Assembly (NCBI GenBank): GCA_020850355.1
Contig: JADZEX010000053.1
Coordinates: 1 to 40,117 of the forward strand
Length of the DNA stretch: 40,117 nt
Source: Fimbriimonadaceae bacterium
GTDB lineage: Bacteria; Armatimonadota; UBA10988
Direction: 5' to 3'
A program made the translations under genes and the position numbers. The notes beneath the pieces were generated by a model. The model saw only the letters and a list, made by a program, of their open reading frames with translations. It was not told where the DNA came from and made no database searches. Positions 16,780 to 26,600 of this stretch are shown here, one piece after another (position 1 is the first letter of the stretch; each line of letters begins with the position of its first letter).

Positions 16780-18711
16780 GTGTCCCAAGCCACCCCGCCA
16801 ACGTCGGACGTTCGCCCGCGCGCCCGTGCGCTGCTGGTCGGTCTGCTGCTGCTGCCGCTGAACGCCTTCTGGCTGGTCCAAATGGAGATGGGCCGCGCGG
16901 GCGGGCCGTACCCGACCACCTTTTCGCTGTATGCCAACGTCGTCTTCCTGCTGGTCGGCCTGACCGCCCTCAATGCCCTGCTGGCTCGCCTGCGGCCGGC
17001 CACCGCGTTGACGCCGCTGGAGCTGTTGGTGGTCGCGGCGATGCTCAGCATCGGCTCTTCGATCAGCAGTGTCGATTTCCTCGACGTGCTGGTCCCGATG
17101 CTCGGCCACCCGACCCGCTTCGCCGACGCCTCCAACAACTGGGCCACCAAGATCCTGCCCTACCTGCCGCCCGGCTATGTGGTCCGCGACGCGGAAGCGC
17201 TGCGCGGCTGGTATGAGGGCAACGCCACCTGTTACGACCCGCGGGTGCTGCGGGCCTGGCTGCCGGTGGTGACCTACTGGAGCCTCTTCGCCCTGGCCTT
17301 GCTGGGCGCGATGCTGGCGCTGGCCAGCCTGCTGCGCCGGCGCTGGGTCGAACAGGAGCGGCTGGCCTTTCCGCTGGTGATGGTGCCGCTGGCGATCTGC
17401 GACCCGGCGACCGGCTTCTGGCGCCAGCGGGCGCTCTGGCACGGGCTGCTGGTGGGGGCCGGCGTGACGCTGCTGAACGGCGTGCAGTCGTTCATCCCGG
17501 CCGCGCCGCACTTTCCGGTGAAGTACGTCGACCTCGGTCCGCAGTTCAGCAGCCCGCCCTGGAATGCCCTCGGCTGGACCCCAGTCTCGATGTACCCGTT
17601 CGCCATCGGGCTGGGGTTTCTGCTACCCGTCGACCTGCTCTTCTCGTGCTGGTTCTGCTACCTCTGGTTCAAGCTGGAGCGCCTGGCGGGGGCCTATCTC
17701 GGTCTGACCGGCGCCGTGCCGCGCTATCCCTATGTCGAGGAGCAGTGTGCCGGCGCCTACTACGCTGTGGCGCTGGCCGCGGTCTGGACCGGGCGCCACT
17801 ACCTCGGCTGGATGCTGCGCCAGGTCCGCCAGCCCGGTACGGCGGACCGCGCCGAGCTGCTGGGCTACCGCGCCGCGCTGCTGCTGCTGCTGGTGTGCGT
17901 TGGCTACCTGGTGGCCTGCTTCCGCCACGCCGGGTTGCCGCTGCAGATCGCCGCGGCGGGGTTCGCGCTCTACTTCCTGGTGGTCCTGGCCTGCGCCCGG
18001 ATGCGGGCCGAACTGGCCCCGCCGGCGCATGATCTGCACAACGCCGGCCCGGAGCGGCTGCTCACCACCTTCTTCGGCCCGCGGGCCTTCAAGCCGCGCG
18101 AGCTGACGGTGCTGACCTACTTCTTCTGGTTCAACCGCGCCTACCGCAGTCTGGCCATCGCGCCGCAGGTCGAATCGCTGAAGATTGCGGAGCGCCAACA
18201 GGTCGCGCCGCGGGTCTTCCTGGCGCCGCTGCTGCTGGCGGCGGTGGTCGGGGTGCTGGTCGGGTTCTGGGCGCACCTGGACCTTGGCTACCGCTGGGGC
18301 GCCTCGTCCAAGATGGCTGGGCACATGGCCTGGTTTGGCACCGAGGCGTTCCGCCGCCTGGATAGTTGGCTGTCGGCGCCGTTGAAGCCCGACCTGCCGG
18401 CCTGCGGCGCGCTGCTGGCCGGCGGGCTGCAGGCGCTGCTGTTGCAGGCGGCGCGGTTGCGCTGGGCGGGCTGGCCGTTCCACCCGTTGGGGCTGGCGGT
18501 GGCCGGCAGCTACAGCATCGGAACCACCTGGCTGCCGCTGTTGGTGGCCTGGCTGATCAAGGTCAACGTGATGCGTCACGGCGGCGTCAAGCTGTACCGC
18601 CGGCTGCTGCCGTTCTTCATCGGTCTGGTGCTGGGTGACTACCTGGCGGGCTGCACCTGGCCGCTGGTCGGCTGGCTGCTGGGGGTGCCGACCTCCAGTT
18701 TCCAGCAATGA
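16780..18711 (+). CDS. DUF6785/DUF6784-type polytopic membrane protein
   Basis: A 643-residue integral membrane protein with about 12-14 hydrophobic segments, starting right after a basic N-terminus (residues 15-35, LLVGLLLLPLNAFWLV). Length and motifs (GGPYPTTFSLYANVVFLLV, FPVKYVDLGPQFSSPPW, GAYYAVALAAVWTGR) match the DUF6785/DUF6784 family seen in glycan-degrading Armatimonadota and PVC bacteria. Function is unknown; a transporter is likely from topology. The start is GTG 16780, and I see no Shine-Dalgarno sequence in the 20 bases before it, so initiation may be leaderless. It is divergent from the six-gene run, with 97 bases between. A sugar or oligosaccharide substrate is a guess from context. 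Confidence 0.83.
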   Translation: MSQATPPTSDVRPRARALLVGLLLLPLNAFWLVQMEMGRAGGPYPTTFSLYANVVFLLVGLTALNALLARLRPATALTPLELLVVAAMLSIGSSISSVDFLDVLVPMLGHPTRFADASNNWATKILPYLPPGYVVRDAEALRGWYEGNATCYDPRVLRAWLPVVTYWSLFALALLGAMLALASLLRRRWVEQERLAFPLVMVPLAICDPATGFWRQRALWHGLLVGAGVTLLNGVQSFIPAAPHFPVKYVDLGPQFSSPPWNALGWTPVSMYPFAIGLGFLLPVDLLFSCWFCYLWFKLERLAGAYLGLTGAVPRYPYVEEQCAGAYYAVALAAVWTGRHYLGWMLRQVRQPGTADRAELLGYRAALLLLLVCVGYLVACFRHAGLPLQIAAAGFALYFLVVLACARMRAELAPPAHDLHNAGPERLLTTFFGPRAFKPRELTVLTYFFWFNRAYRSLAIAPQVESLKIAERQQVAPRVFLAPLLLAAVVGVLVGFWAHLDLGYRWGASSKMAGHMAWFGTEAFRRLDSWLSAPLKPDLPACGALLAGGLQALLLQAARLRWAGWPFHPLGLAVAGSYSIGTTWLPLLVAWLIKVNVMRHGGVKLYRRLLPFFIGLVLGDYLAGCTWPLVGWLLGVPTSSFQQ

Positions 18712-18776
18712 CCACACCGTGGCGGCCGGCGGCGCCATACTGAGAAGTCAGCCGGAGGGCCACAGGGAGGCGGTCG

Positions 18777-19916
18777 ATGGGCCGACAGCCGCCGCCGGGA
18801 GCGGTACGCCGAGCGCAGTGGATTGGACTGGCGGCCGTGCTGCCGTTGCTGCTGGCCGGGGGCTGGGCGGTCCGCCAGGAGGTCACGGCGGCCCGCCAGC
18901 GCGCCGCCGCGGCGCCCACCACACGGCGGCCCGAGGGCGCCCGCGGGCGTCCCTCGCAGGGGCTGCAACTGGCCGCCGACCCGGCGCTCAGTGGGGTCCT
19001 GCGCCCGCTGATTCCTGGCTTCAGCGAGATCTGTTTCGCCTCGCTGCAGGTCGGCTTCCACCCGCTCCACGAAGACCTGCCGCGGTTGCCCTTCGACCGG
19101 CGGCAGAGCCTGGTGGCCGCCTGGCTGACCACCGACCCGGCCTGGCGCACGAGCTTTCGCGCGGCCGCCGCGCGTCAGGGATTGCCGGCCGACCTGCAGC
19201 CACGGGCGACTGTGATCGGCAGCACGCGCCTGGTCTGGCTGGCCCGCCGCGAGCAGGCCGCGGTGCTCCGCCGACTGCTCGCCAGCCGCCTCTGGCGGGG
19301 CCGCTCGTGGGCGCTGCTGGCCGCGCTGGCGCAACGCGGCTGGGGGCCGCTGGGGGGCCGCCCCGAGTGGGGCCGCCCGCGACTGCTGCTGGCGCCGGCC
19401 GGCCACGGCTGGACCGCCGACAGCGCTCCGGCGCTCTGGTCGGCCGAGCAGCCCGCCGGCCCGGCCGGCGCGCCCCACCGGCTCTGGCAGACCATCCAGC
19501 CGCTGGCCACCGCCCGGCCGGGCGAGACGCGCAAGGCGCTGCGCGCGCTGCGGGCGGAGCCCGCCGACGGCGACCTGTACGTCGGCGCCGAAGCCGAGGC
19601 CTGGCAGGCGCTCCGCGAGACCGCCAGCGGGCCCGCGCTGGGCGTCGCCTACCCGCAGCCGACGGTGGCCAGTGAGCTCTACCTGGTGACGGTCGGGGGC
19701 GGCTTCCCGTCGGTCTCGGCCGCCGCCACCGCCGAGGCGCTGGGCAACTACCTGCGCACCCCGGCCGCCCAACGGCGGCTGCTGCAAACCAGTGGCCTGC
19801 GGCCGGTGCTGCCCGCGCTACAACCCGCACTGACCGCCGCCTGGCAGCCGCACGTCGCCGCCGGGCTGCGCCTGGCGCCAGCCACGGTCCGCCCGCCCGC
19901 GTTAGCAGAACATTAG
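18777..19916 (+). CDS. Membrane-anchored substrate-binding-protein-like, diverged tandem paralogue 1
   Basis: A 379-residue protein with one N-terminal membrane segment (about 15-32, WIGLAAVLPLLLAGGWAV) and an outward-facing domain. Start: ATG 18777 with AGGGAGG 6 bases upstream. It is a diverged copy of the next gene. Shared blocks include RGWG...PEWG (about 195-203) and a C-terminal GLRPVLP followed by an AAGLR segment, as well as a similar run at its hydrophobic anchor. The N-terminal lobe, which in the partner begins with a solute-binding YYERSARGW block, is reworked here (GFSEICFASLQVGFHP), so ligand binding may be lost or changed. No permease or ATPase gene is nearby, so it is unlikely to serve a standard ABC importer encoded here. 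Confidence 0.78.
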   Translation: MGRQPPPGAVRRAQWIGLAAVLPLLLAGGWAVRQEVTAARQRAAAAPTTRRPEGARGRPSQGLQLAADPALSGVLRPLIPGFSEICFASLQVGFHPLHEDLPRLPFDRRQSLVAAWLTTDPAWRTSFRAAAARQGLPADLQPRATVIGSTRLVWLARREQAAVLRRLLASRLWRGRSWALLAALAQRGWGPLGGRPEWGRPRLLLAPAGHGWTADSAPALWSAEQPAGPAGAPHRLWQTIQPLATARPGETRKALRALRAEPADGDLYVGAEAEAWQALRETASGPALGVAYPQPTVASELYLVTVGGGFPSVSAAATAEALGNYLRTPAAQRRLLQTSGLRPVLPALQPALTAAWQPHVAAGLRLAPATVRPPALAEH

Positions 19917-19931
19917 CAATGCGGTCGCACA

Positions 19932-21191
19932 ATGACGGTGGAGTTGCAGATGGCGACCGACGCAGGCGGCGGACGGACCAACTGGGGGGTGACCCTGGGT
20001 TGCATGGCCCTGGTGCTGGTCGGCGGGCTGCTGCTGGTACGCGATTTCCAAGGCCGCGCCAACCGGGCTGGCGGGAGTCGTCCGAGCGATCCGCTGGTCA
20101 CGAGCGAGCCGGCGGCCCAGCACGAGCCGGCTGCGCCGCCGGCCTCGCAGGAGCCGCTGGGCAAAGGCCAGCGGCTGCTGGTCTACTACGAACGCAGCGC
20201 CCGCGGCTGGATCGAGGAGGCCGCCAACGAGTTCAACCGCCAGCACGACGGGCGCTGGCAGGTCGAACTCTCGGCGCAGCCTTCGCGCGGCGGCAAGCAG
20301 GACATTCTCTACGGTAAGGCCGAGCCGGTGCTGTGGGGTCCGGCCGACGCCTACTGGATCGAGAAGCTGGAGCGCGACTGGCGCAGCCAGGGACACTCCG
20401 GCGACCTGATCCGCGAGAGTGAGACCATCGCCCAAACGCGCCTCGTGCTGGTCACCTGGACCGACCGCGCGGCGGTGCTGCAGGGCCTGATGCAACAACC
20501 GGCCTACCGCGGCCAGACCTGGAAGCTGCTGGCCGACCTGGGCGCCCGCGGCTGGGGCGCGGTGGCCGGCAAGCCGGAGTGGGGCGACCTGAAGCTGCTG
20601 CACTCCCAGCCGACGCTCAGCAACTCGGGCCAGACCGCGCTGTGGCTGCTGCTGGCGGAGCTGCGCCGCGCCACACCGGGTCTGCCCGCCACCGCCGCCC
20701 TGCTGCGGCAACGTCTGGACGCCATCGAGGGCGCGGTGCAGGACTACCCCGAGACCACCAGCAAGGCCCTGGAGGCTTTCTTCAGCGCCGGTCCCGGCGC
20801 GGTGGATATCTGCCTGGCCTACGAGGCCAACGCCGTGAAGCAGCTCAAGGCCGGCGCCAGCAGCGCCGACTTCGCGGTGCTCTACCCGAGCCCGACCAGC
20901 AGCGAGGAGCTGCCGCTGGCGCTGCTCGACCGCGGCAGTCTGGACCCCGACCTGGCAGCCGGCGGGCGCGCCTTCGTGGCCTATCTGCGCTCGCCCGCGG
21001 TGCAGGGCCGCCTGCTGGCGGCGACGGGCCTGCGGCCGGTGCTGCCCGAACTCCGCAGCGACGTCACCAAGACCTTCGAGACCTGGGCGGCGGCCGGCCT
21101 GCGCGTGGAGACGCCGCTGGCCCGGCGACCGCCGGCCGCCGACATCGACGCGCTGCTGTACCTCTGGCACCAACGGCACGGCGGCGGGTAG
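19932..21191 (+). CDS. Membrane-anchored extracellular solute-binding-like protein, paralogue 2
   Basis: A 419-residue protein with a membrane anchor (about 18-36, WGVTLGCMALVLVGGLLLV), a Pro/Ala linker to about 78, and a periplasmic-binding-protein type 2 fold. Features are LLVYYERSARGWIEEAANEFNRQ, GPADAYWIEKLE, and later VDICLAYEANAV, as in sulphate/molybdate-type or generic extracellular solute-binding proteins. An ATG at 19950 has a better ribosome-binding site (GGTGGAG, 6 bases before) and may be the true start, giving 413 residues. It is the better conserved member of the tandem pair and ends just before the palindrome and promoter of mutS2. With no transporter genes alongside, a sensing role is as likely as uptake. 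The hybrid kinase downstream could be a partner, but nothing in the sequence proves this. Confidence 0.82.
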   Translation: MTVELQMATDAGGGRTNWGVTLGCMALVLVGGLLLVRDFQGRANRAGGSRPSDPLVTSEPAAQHEPAAPPASQEPLGKGQRLLVYYERSARGWIEEAANEFNRQHDGRWQVELSAQPSRGGKQDILYGKAEPVLWGPADAYWIEKLERDWRSQGHSGDLIRESETIAQTRLVLVTWTDRAAVLQGLMQQPAYRGQTWKLLADLGARGWGAVAGKPEWGDLKLLHSQPTLSNSGQTALWLLLAELRRATPGLPATAALLRQRLDAIEGAVQDYPETTSKALEAFFSAGPGAVDICLAYEANAVKQLKAGASSADFAVLYPSPTSSEELPLALLDRGSLDPDLAAGGRAFVAYLRSPAVQGRLLAATGLRPVLPELRSDVTKTFETWAAAGLRVETPLARRPPAADIDALLYLWHQRHGGG

Positions 21192-21206
21192 GCCAGCGCG
21201 CTGGCC
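21191..21206. promoter_or_regulatory. Perfect 16-bp palindrome at the mutS2 promoter
   Basis: GGCCAGCGCGCTGGCC reads the same on both strands. It begins at the last base of the upstream stop codon and ends 8 bases before the TATACT -10 box of mutS2, where a -35 box would lie. It could be an operator or the stem of a short transcript end; there is no T tract. Confidence 0.4.
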
Positions 21207-21214
21207 CGCTGCGG

Positions 21215-21220
21215 TATACT
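21215..21220 (+). promoter_or_regulatory. mutS2: -10 box TATACT of mutS2, leaderless arrangement
   Basis: TATACT is a 5/6 match to the consensus and is separated from the ATG at 21227 by only 6 bases (GTCGCC). Transcription would start at the A of the ATG, giving a leaderless mRNA. There is no Shine-Dalgarno sequence before this start, which fits. No clear -35 box is seen. Confidence 0.6.
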
Positions 21221-21226
21221 GTCGCC

Positions 21227-23587
21227 ATGGACGCCCACGCGCTGGAGGTGCTGGAGTTTGACAAGGTCCGCGCCCTGCTGACCGCGGGCGCGGCGTCGGA
21301 GCTTGGCCTGGAGGCGATCGCCGCGCTGGCGCCGGCGACCGACCCGGACGGGGTGCGGACCGCGCTGCAGGCGACCACCGAGGCGCGCCGGATCCTCGAC
21401 AGTGGGCACGACCTGCCCCTCGGTGGACTGCACGACCTGCGCGACCTGGTGCGGGCGGTGGGCATCGGCCAGGTCGCTGACGGCGGGGAGCTGCGGCGGG
21501 TCGCCGAGACGCTGCGCTGCGTCGAACGGGTGCAACGCTTCCTGGCCGACCGCGCCGAGCTGCCGCTGCTGGCCGACCTCGGGGCGCAGTTGGTGCCGCT
21601 GCCGGAGCTGGCCGCCGAGTTGGAGCGCTGTCTGACCGACGAGGGCGAGCTGGCCGACGCCGCCTCGTCCGAGCTGCGGCGCGCGCGTCAGGCGATCCGC
21701 GAGGTGCAGGCCCGGCTGCAGCACGCCCTGCGCCGGATCCTGGCCGACCTGCCGGGCGACCTGGCGGCGCAGGACGCCGTGATCACCCTCCGCGAGGGGC
21801 GGTACTGCGTGCCCATCAAGGCCAGCCACCAGGGGCAGTTTGCCGGGATCGTCCACGACCGCAGCCAATCGGGCCAGACCGTGTTCGTCGAACCGGCCGA
21901 GGTGGTGCGGCTGAACAACGATCTGCGCGAGGCCCAACTGGCCGAGCGCGACGAGGTGCAGCGCCTGCTGGCGTGGCTCTCGCGGCTGGTCGGCGACGCC
22001 AAACCGCACCTGCAGCTTGACCTGCGGCTGTTGACGCGGCTCGACCTGATCCGGGCCAAGGGCCGGCTGTCGGTGCGGCTCCGGGCGGTCGCCGCGGAGC
22101 TCGACGAGAACGGCCACACCGACCTGCGGGTCGCGCGGCACCCCTTGCTGGTGGCCCAGCTCGGCGAGCGCACCGTGCCGCTGTCGCTGGAGCTGGGTGC
22201 GGCGCACTCGACGTTGCTGGTGACTGGTCCCAACACCGGCGGCAAGACCGTGACCCTGAAGACCGTCGGGCTGTTGACCCTAATGACCCAGGCCGGGCTG
22301 CATATTCCCGCCGACGCAGGCAGCCGGGTCGGTCTCTGCCGCGACGTCTTTGCCGACATCGGCGACGAGCAAAGCCTGGAGCAGAGCCTGTCGACCTTCG
22401 GCTCGCACCTCAAGCAGATCGTGGCTATCTTGCGGGCGGCGGGGCCGGGCGACCTGGTGCTGCTCGACGAGATGGGCGCCGGGACCGACCCGGCCGAGGG
22501 TGCGGCGTTGGCCGAGGCGGTGCTGGGGGCGTTGCACCAGCGCGGCTGCCGGGTCGTCGCGACGACCCACCACGGCTCGCTGAAGCACTTTGCCTACCAG
22601 ACGTCCGGCGTCGAGAACGCCAGCGTCGAGTTCGACCGGGGCAGCCTGGCGCCGACCTGGCGCCTGCTGACCGGCATCCCCGGCGCCAGCCACGCCTTCG
22701 ACATCGCCCGGCGGTACGGCATGCCCGACGAGGTGGTCGCCACGGCGCGCGGGCTGCTGCCGCAGGAACACCACGACGCCAGCGAGATCATCACGGCGAT
22801 GCAGGCCAGCCAGCAGCGCATTCACAGCGAGGTCCAGGCCGCCGAGCACGAGGCCGCACGGGCCAGCCACCAGCGGCGCGAGCTGGAGCGCGAACGCCAG
22901 CGCCTGCGCGACCTGGAGCGCGAGATCCGCGAGACCGCCCAACGCGACGCCGCCCGCCTGTTGGCCCAGGTGCAGCGCGAGGCCGATGAGATTCTGACTG
23001 CCCTGCGCCGCGCCGAACGCGAGGGCAAGCCGACCGAGCAGGCGCGGCAGCAGCTCCGCCGGCTGCAACAAAGCGCCCGCGAAGCACGCACGACGCAGGC
23101 CAGCGCGACCGCCACGCGGCCGGTGGCGCCCGCGGCGGCCGGCGCGCCGGCGCTCGGCGACACGGTCGAGGTGCTGCGCCTGGGTGTCAACGGCCAGGTC
23201 GTCAGCGTCGCGGCCGATGGCCAACTGGAGGTCCAGGTCGGCGCGATGCGCATGGCGGTCGAGGCCGCCGAGGTGGTGTTGCGGCAGAAGCGCCAGGCGG
23301 TCGCCCCGCCCGCCGGACGCCGGGTGATCAGCAGCCCGGCCGCCGACCTCGAGCTCCACGTCCGCGGCCAGACCGTCGATGACGCGTTGCTGGCGGTCGA
23401 CCGCTACCTCGACCAGGCGATCTTGTCCAACCTGCCAGAGGTGCGGATCGTCCACGGCAAGGGCACTGGCACGCTGAAGCGCGTGATTCAGGACTATCTG
23501 CGGCGACATCCGCATGTCACGGGCTTCCAGCATCCCCCGGAGAACATGGGCGGGGCCGGCGTGACGGTGGCCCGACTGGACCTCTGA
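21227..23587 (+). CDS. mutS2: MutS2, ribosome-rescue/anti-recombination ATPase and Smr nuclease
   Basis: A 786-residue protein, the normal MutS2 length. It begins MDAHALEVLEFDKVRALL, with a lever and clamp region rich in helices. The ATPase has Walker A GPNTGGKT (334-341), LLDEMGAGTDPAEGAAL, and the DEQSLEQSLSTFGSHL signature. A long coiled coil (roughly 520-620) leads to a KOW-like beta domain and a C-terminal Smr domain with LELHVRGQTVDDAL and HGKGTG (743-748). MutS2 lacks the mismatch-reading domain of MutS; it splits or rescues collided ribosomes and limits recombination. The first Smr motif reads LELHVRG in place of the usual LDLHG. The gene appears to be transcribed leaderlessly from TATACT. 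Confidence 0.96.
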   Translation: MDAHALEVLEFDKVRALLTAGAASELGLEAIAALAPATDPDGVRTALQATTEARRILDSGHDLPLGGLHDLRDLVRAVGIGQVADGGELRRVAETLRCVERVQRFLADRAELPLLADLGAQLVPLPELAAELERCLTDEGELADAASSELRRARQAIREVQARLQHALRRILADLPGDLAAQDAVITLREGRYCVPIKASHQGQFAGIVHDRSQSGQTVFVEPAEVVRLNNDLREAQLAERDEVQRLLAWLSRLVGDAKPHLQLDLRLLTRLDLIRAKGRLSVRLRAVAAELDENGHTDLRVARHPLLVAQLGERTVPLSLELGAAHSTLLVTGPNTGGKTVTLKTVGLLTLMTQAGLHIPADAGSRVGLCRDVFADIGDEQSLEQSLSTFGSHLKQIVAILRAAGPGDLVLLDEMGAGTDPAEGAALAEAVLGALHQRGCRVVATTHHGSLKHFAYQTSGVENASVEFDRGSLAPTWRLLTGIPGASHAFDIARRYGMPDEVVATARGLLPQEHHDASEIITAMQASQQRIHSEVQAAEHEAARASHQRRELERERQRLRDLEREIRETAQRDAARLLAQVQREADEILTALRRAEREGKPTEQARQQLRRLQQSAREARTTQASATATRPVAPAAAGAPALGDTVEVLRLGVNGQVVSVAADGQLEVQVGAMRMAVEAAEVVLRQKRQAVAPPAGRRVISSPAADLELHVRGQTVDDALLAVDRYLDQAILSNLPEVRIVHGKGTGTLKRVIQDYLRRHPHVTGFQHPPENMGGAGVTVARLDL

Positions 23588-23654
23588 TTCGCTAGCGCGG
23601 CGCGCGCCGACATGACAGAATGGTTCAGAACGACGGCCGACATGGGGGTCAGCC

Positions 23655-26600
23655 ATGGTGGAAGCAGCGCAGGTCGTGGCGTGGCTGCCGACGGCGGCGG
23701 TGCGGGAGGCGGTCGCTGCGGCGTGGCCAGCCGCCGCAGACCTGGCGCCGCTTGCCCCGGTGGCCAGTTGGGACGACCTCACCGCGGTCTTGCGAGCCGG
23801 CTGCGGTGACCTGGTGCTCGGCGCGGCGGACCTGCCCGAGGCTGGGACACTGCCCGTCCGCCTGCGCGACGCCGGACTCGACCAGGCGGTGATCCTGGTG
23901 GGGACCGGCGACGACGCCTGGTATGCCGCCGCCCTGGACGGCGGCATCGCCGAGTGCGTGGCGCCGGACCAGCCGCAACGGCTGGTCGCCGTGGTCCGCC
24001 GCGAGCTGGCTCGCAGCGCGCAGCAACGGGCGGAACGGGCTGCGCTGACGCAATCTGTCCAGCTTCTCGACCACTCCGCCACCAGCCTGGCGGTGGTTGA
24101 CGAGAGCGGGCAGATCGTCTGGGTCAACGCCACCTGGCGGGCCCTCACTCCCGACGCCAGCGCTGCCGCGACCTGTGAAGGAGCGAACTACCTGGCGGTC
24201 TGCGAAGCGGCCAGCGGGCCCGACGTGGAGGACGCCCGCCGGGTCGCGGCACTGCTGCGGCAGGTCCTGGCCGATGAGCGACCCACCGCCGACTTCGAGT
24301 ACGCCTGCCACTCGCCCGGCGAGCAGCGCTGGTTCGTCGGCCGGATCGTCCGGCTCCCCGGCCCCGGCCCGGCGCGCGCCCTGGTCGCCCATCACAACGT
24401 CACCAGCCGGCGCGCCGCGGCCGAGGCCCTGGAACGCAGCGAACGGCGCTACCGCGAGCTGGTCGAGAACGCTGGCGAGGCGATCTACGTGATCCAGGAC
24501 GGCCAGCTCTGTTTCGTCAACCGCGCCGCCGCCGACCTGTTCGGCTTGCGGCCCGAGGAGATGCTGGGGCGGTTGGCGACCGACTTCGTCCCGCCGGAGC
24601 TGCGGTCCGACAGCCGCACCTGGCAGGACCAGGTCCTGCAGGCACTCGCGCAGGTCAGCGGGGGGTGCCAGGTGGACACGCCGGCTGGGCGGCGCTGGCT
24701 GCGGATCAACGCCGTGCGGATCGAGTGGGAGGGTCGTCCGGCCACGCTCAACTGCGCCGCCGACGTGACGGCCGAGCGGCTGGCCAGCGACGCCTTGCGG
24801 GCTAGCGAAGCGCGCTGGCAGTCGCTCTTCGACGATGGCGCGATCCCAGTCTGGGAAGAGGACTTCGGCGGTGTCAAGCGGCTGGTCGAGCAGCTCCGGG
24901 CGGCGGGCGTGACGGACTTCGAACGCTATCTGCTGCACCACCGCGACGACCTGGTAGCCTGCGCCGCGGCGGTGCGCGTGGTCAGCGCGAACCAGGCCAG
25001 CCTCGACTTCTTCGGCGTCGGCAGCCGGGACGATCTCCTGGTGGCGCTGCCGGCCTACTTCACCGACCAGGCCTGGCGCTGCTTCGCTGGTGAGGTCGCC
25101 GCGCTGGCCAGCGGCGCGACGCGCTACGAGGGCGAGTTCCGGATCCGCGACCAGTTTGGCGTGGAGCGCCTGCTGGCGCTGCGGTTGGCGGTGCCGCCGG
25201 ACTGCCGTGAGACCTGGGAGCGGGTCCTGGTGTCGTGGGTCGACCTGACCGCCCGCGCCGCCGCCGAAGAGGCGCTCCAGCAGAGCGAAGAACGGCTGCG
25301 GCTGCTGTTCGACCAGGCGCCGCTGGGGATGACCTGGACCGCGCTCGACCTGCGGCTGCTGCGGGTCAACGCCGAGTTCTGCCGCTTCCTGGGGCGCAGC
25401 GCGATGGAGCTCAGCGGTTGCCTGGTTGATGCGCTGACGCACCCAGACGACCGGGCCTTGCACCACCAGGGAGTCGCCCGGCTGCTACGCGGCGAGGTGG
25501 AGTTGTTCCAGACCGACAAACGCTACCTGCGGTCCGACGACAGCACGGTCTGGGGACACCTTCGCGTGCGCCTCTTGCGCGACCTGGCTGGCGAACCGCT
25601 GGCGCTGTTGTCGACGATCGAGGACATCACCGAGCGGCGGCGGCTGACGGCGCAGTTGCAGGAGGCGCAGCGGGTCGAGTCGCTCGGGCGGCTGGCGGGC
25701 GGGGTGGCCCACGACCTCAACAATCTGCTGACACCGATTCTGGGCTACGGCCAACTGCTGCAGCACGACTTGCCGCTGGACGATCCGCGGCAGGCCGACC
25801 TCCACGATGTGGTCCAGGCCGCCGAGAGTGCGCGCGACCTGACGCGCCACCTGCTGGCCTTCGGTCGCCGACAGGTGCTTGACCTCCAGCCGCTCGACCT
25901 GGCGCAGTTGGTGCGGCACTTCCGGCCGTTGCTGCGGCGCGCGCTGCGCGAGGATGTGCAGCTCGAACTCGACCTGCCGCCCGGCCTGCCGGCGGTCCTG
26001 GCCGATGGCCGGCAGATGGAACAGGTTCTGATGAACCTGCTCCTGAACGCCCAGGACGCGCTCCCCGAGGGCGGCTGGATCCGGATCACCGGCCGGGTGC
26101 TGGCACCGCCTGCGACCGCCGCCAGCGAGGTTGAGCTGACCGTCGCGGACAATGGCGTCGGCATGGACCCCAGCACGCTGGCGCGGGTCTTCGAGCCGTT
26201 CTTCACGACCAAACCGCCAGGCCATGGGACCGGGTTGGGCCTGGCCACCTGCCACGGCATTGTGACCCAGCACGGCGGGCAGATCCGCGTCGACTCGGCC
26301 CCCGGGGCGGGGACCCGCGTGATGGTCCAACTCCCCACCACGGCCGTCGCGCTGCCGGCCAGCGAACCCGCGCCGCCGGTCGACCGGCCGGAGCCGCTCC
26401 GGCTGCGCGTGCTGGTGGTCGACGACGACGCGGCGGTCGTCCGCCTGACCGCCCGTGCGCTGCGGCAGGCTGGCCACGAGGTCCGCACGGCGCTCGGCTC
26501 CGGACCGGCCCTGGAGCTGTTGCAGGATCGCGGGGTGCCGGTCGACCTGCTGTTCACCGATGTCGTGATGCCGGGCCTCAGTGGCCGGCAGCTCTACGAG

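Noticed and set aside
18777-21191. ABC sugar importer operon
   Set aside because: Two binding-protein-like genes are present, but no permease or importer ATPase; the nearby ABC protein at 2118-4121 is an ABC-F factor without a membrane partner.
21227-23587. MutS mismatch repair protein
   Set aside because: The mismatch-binding N-terminal domain is absent and a C-terminal Smr domain is present, so it is MutS2.
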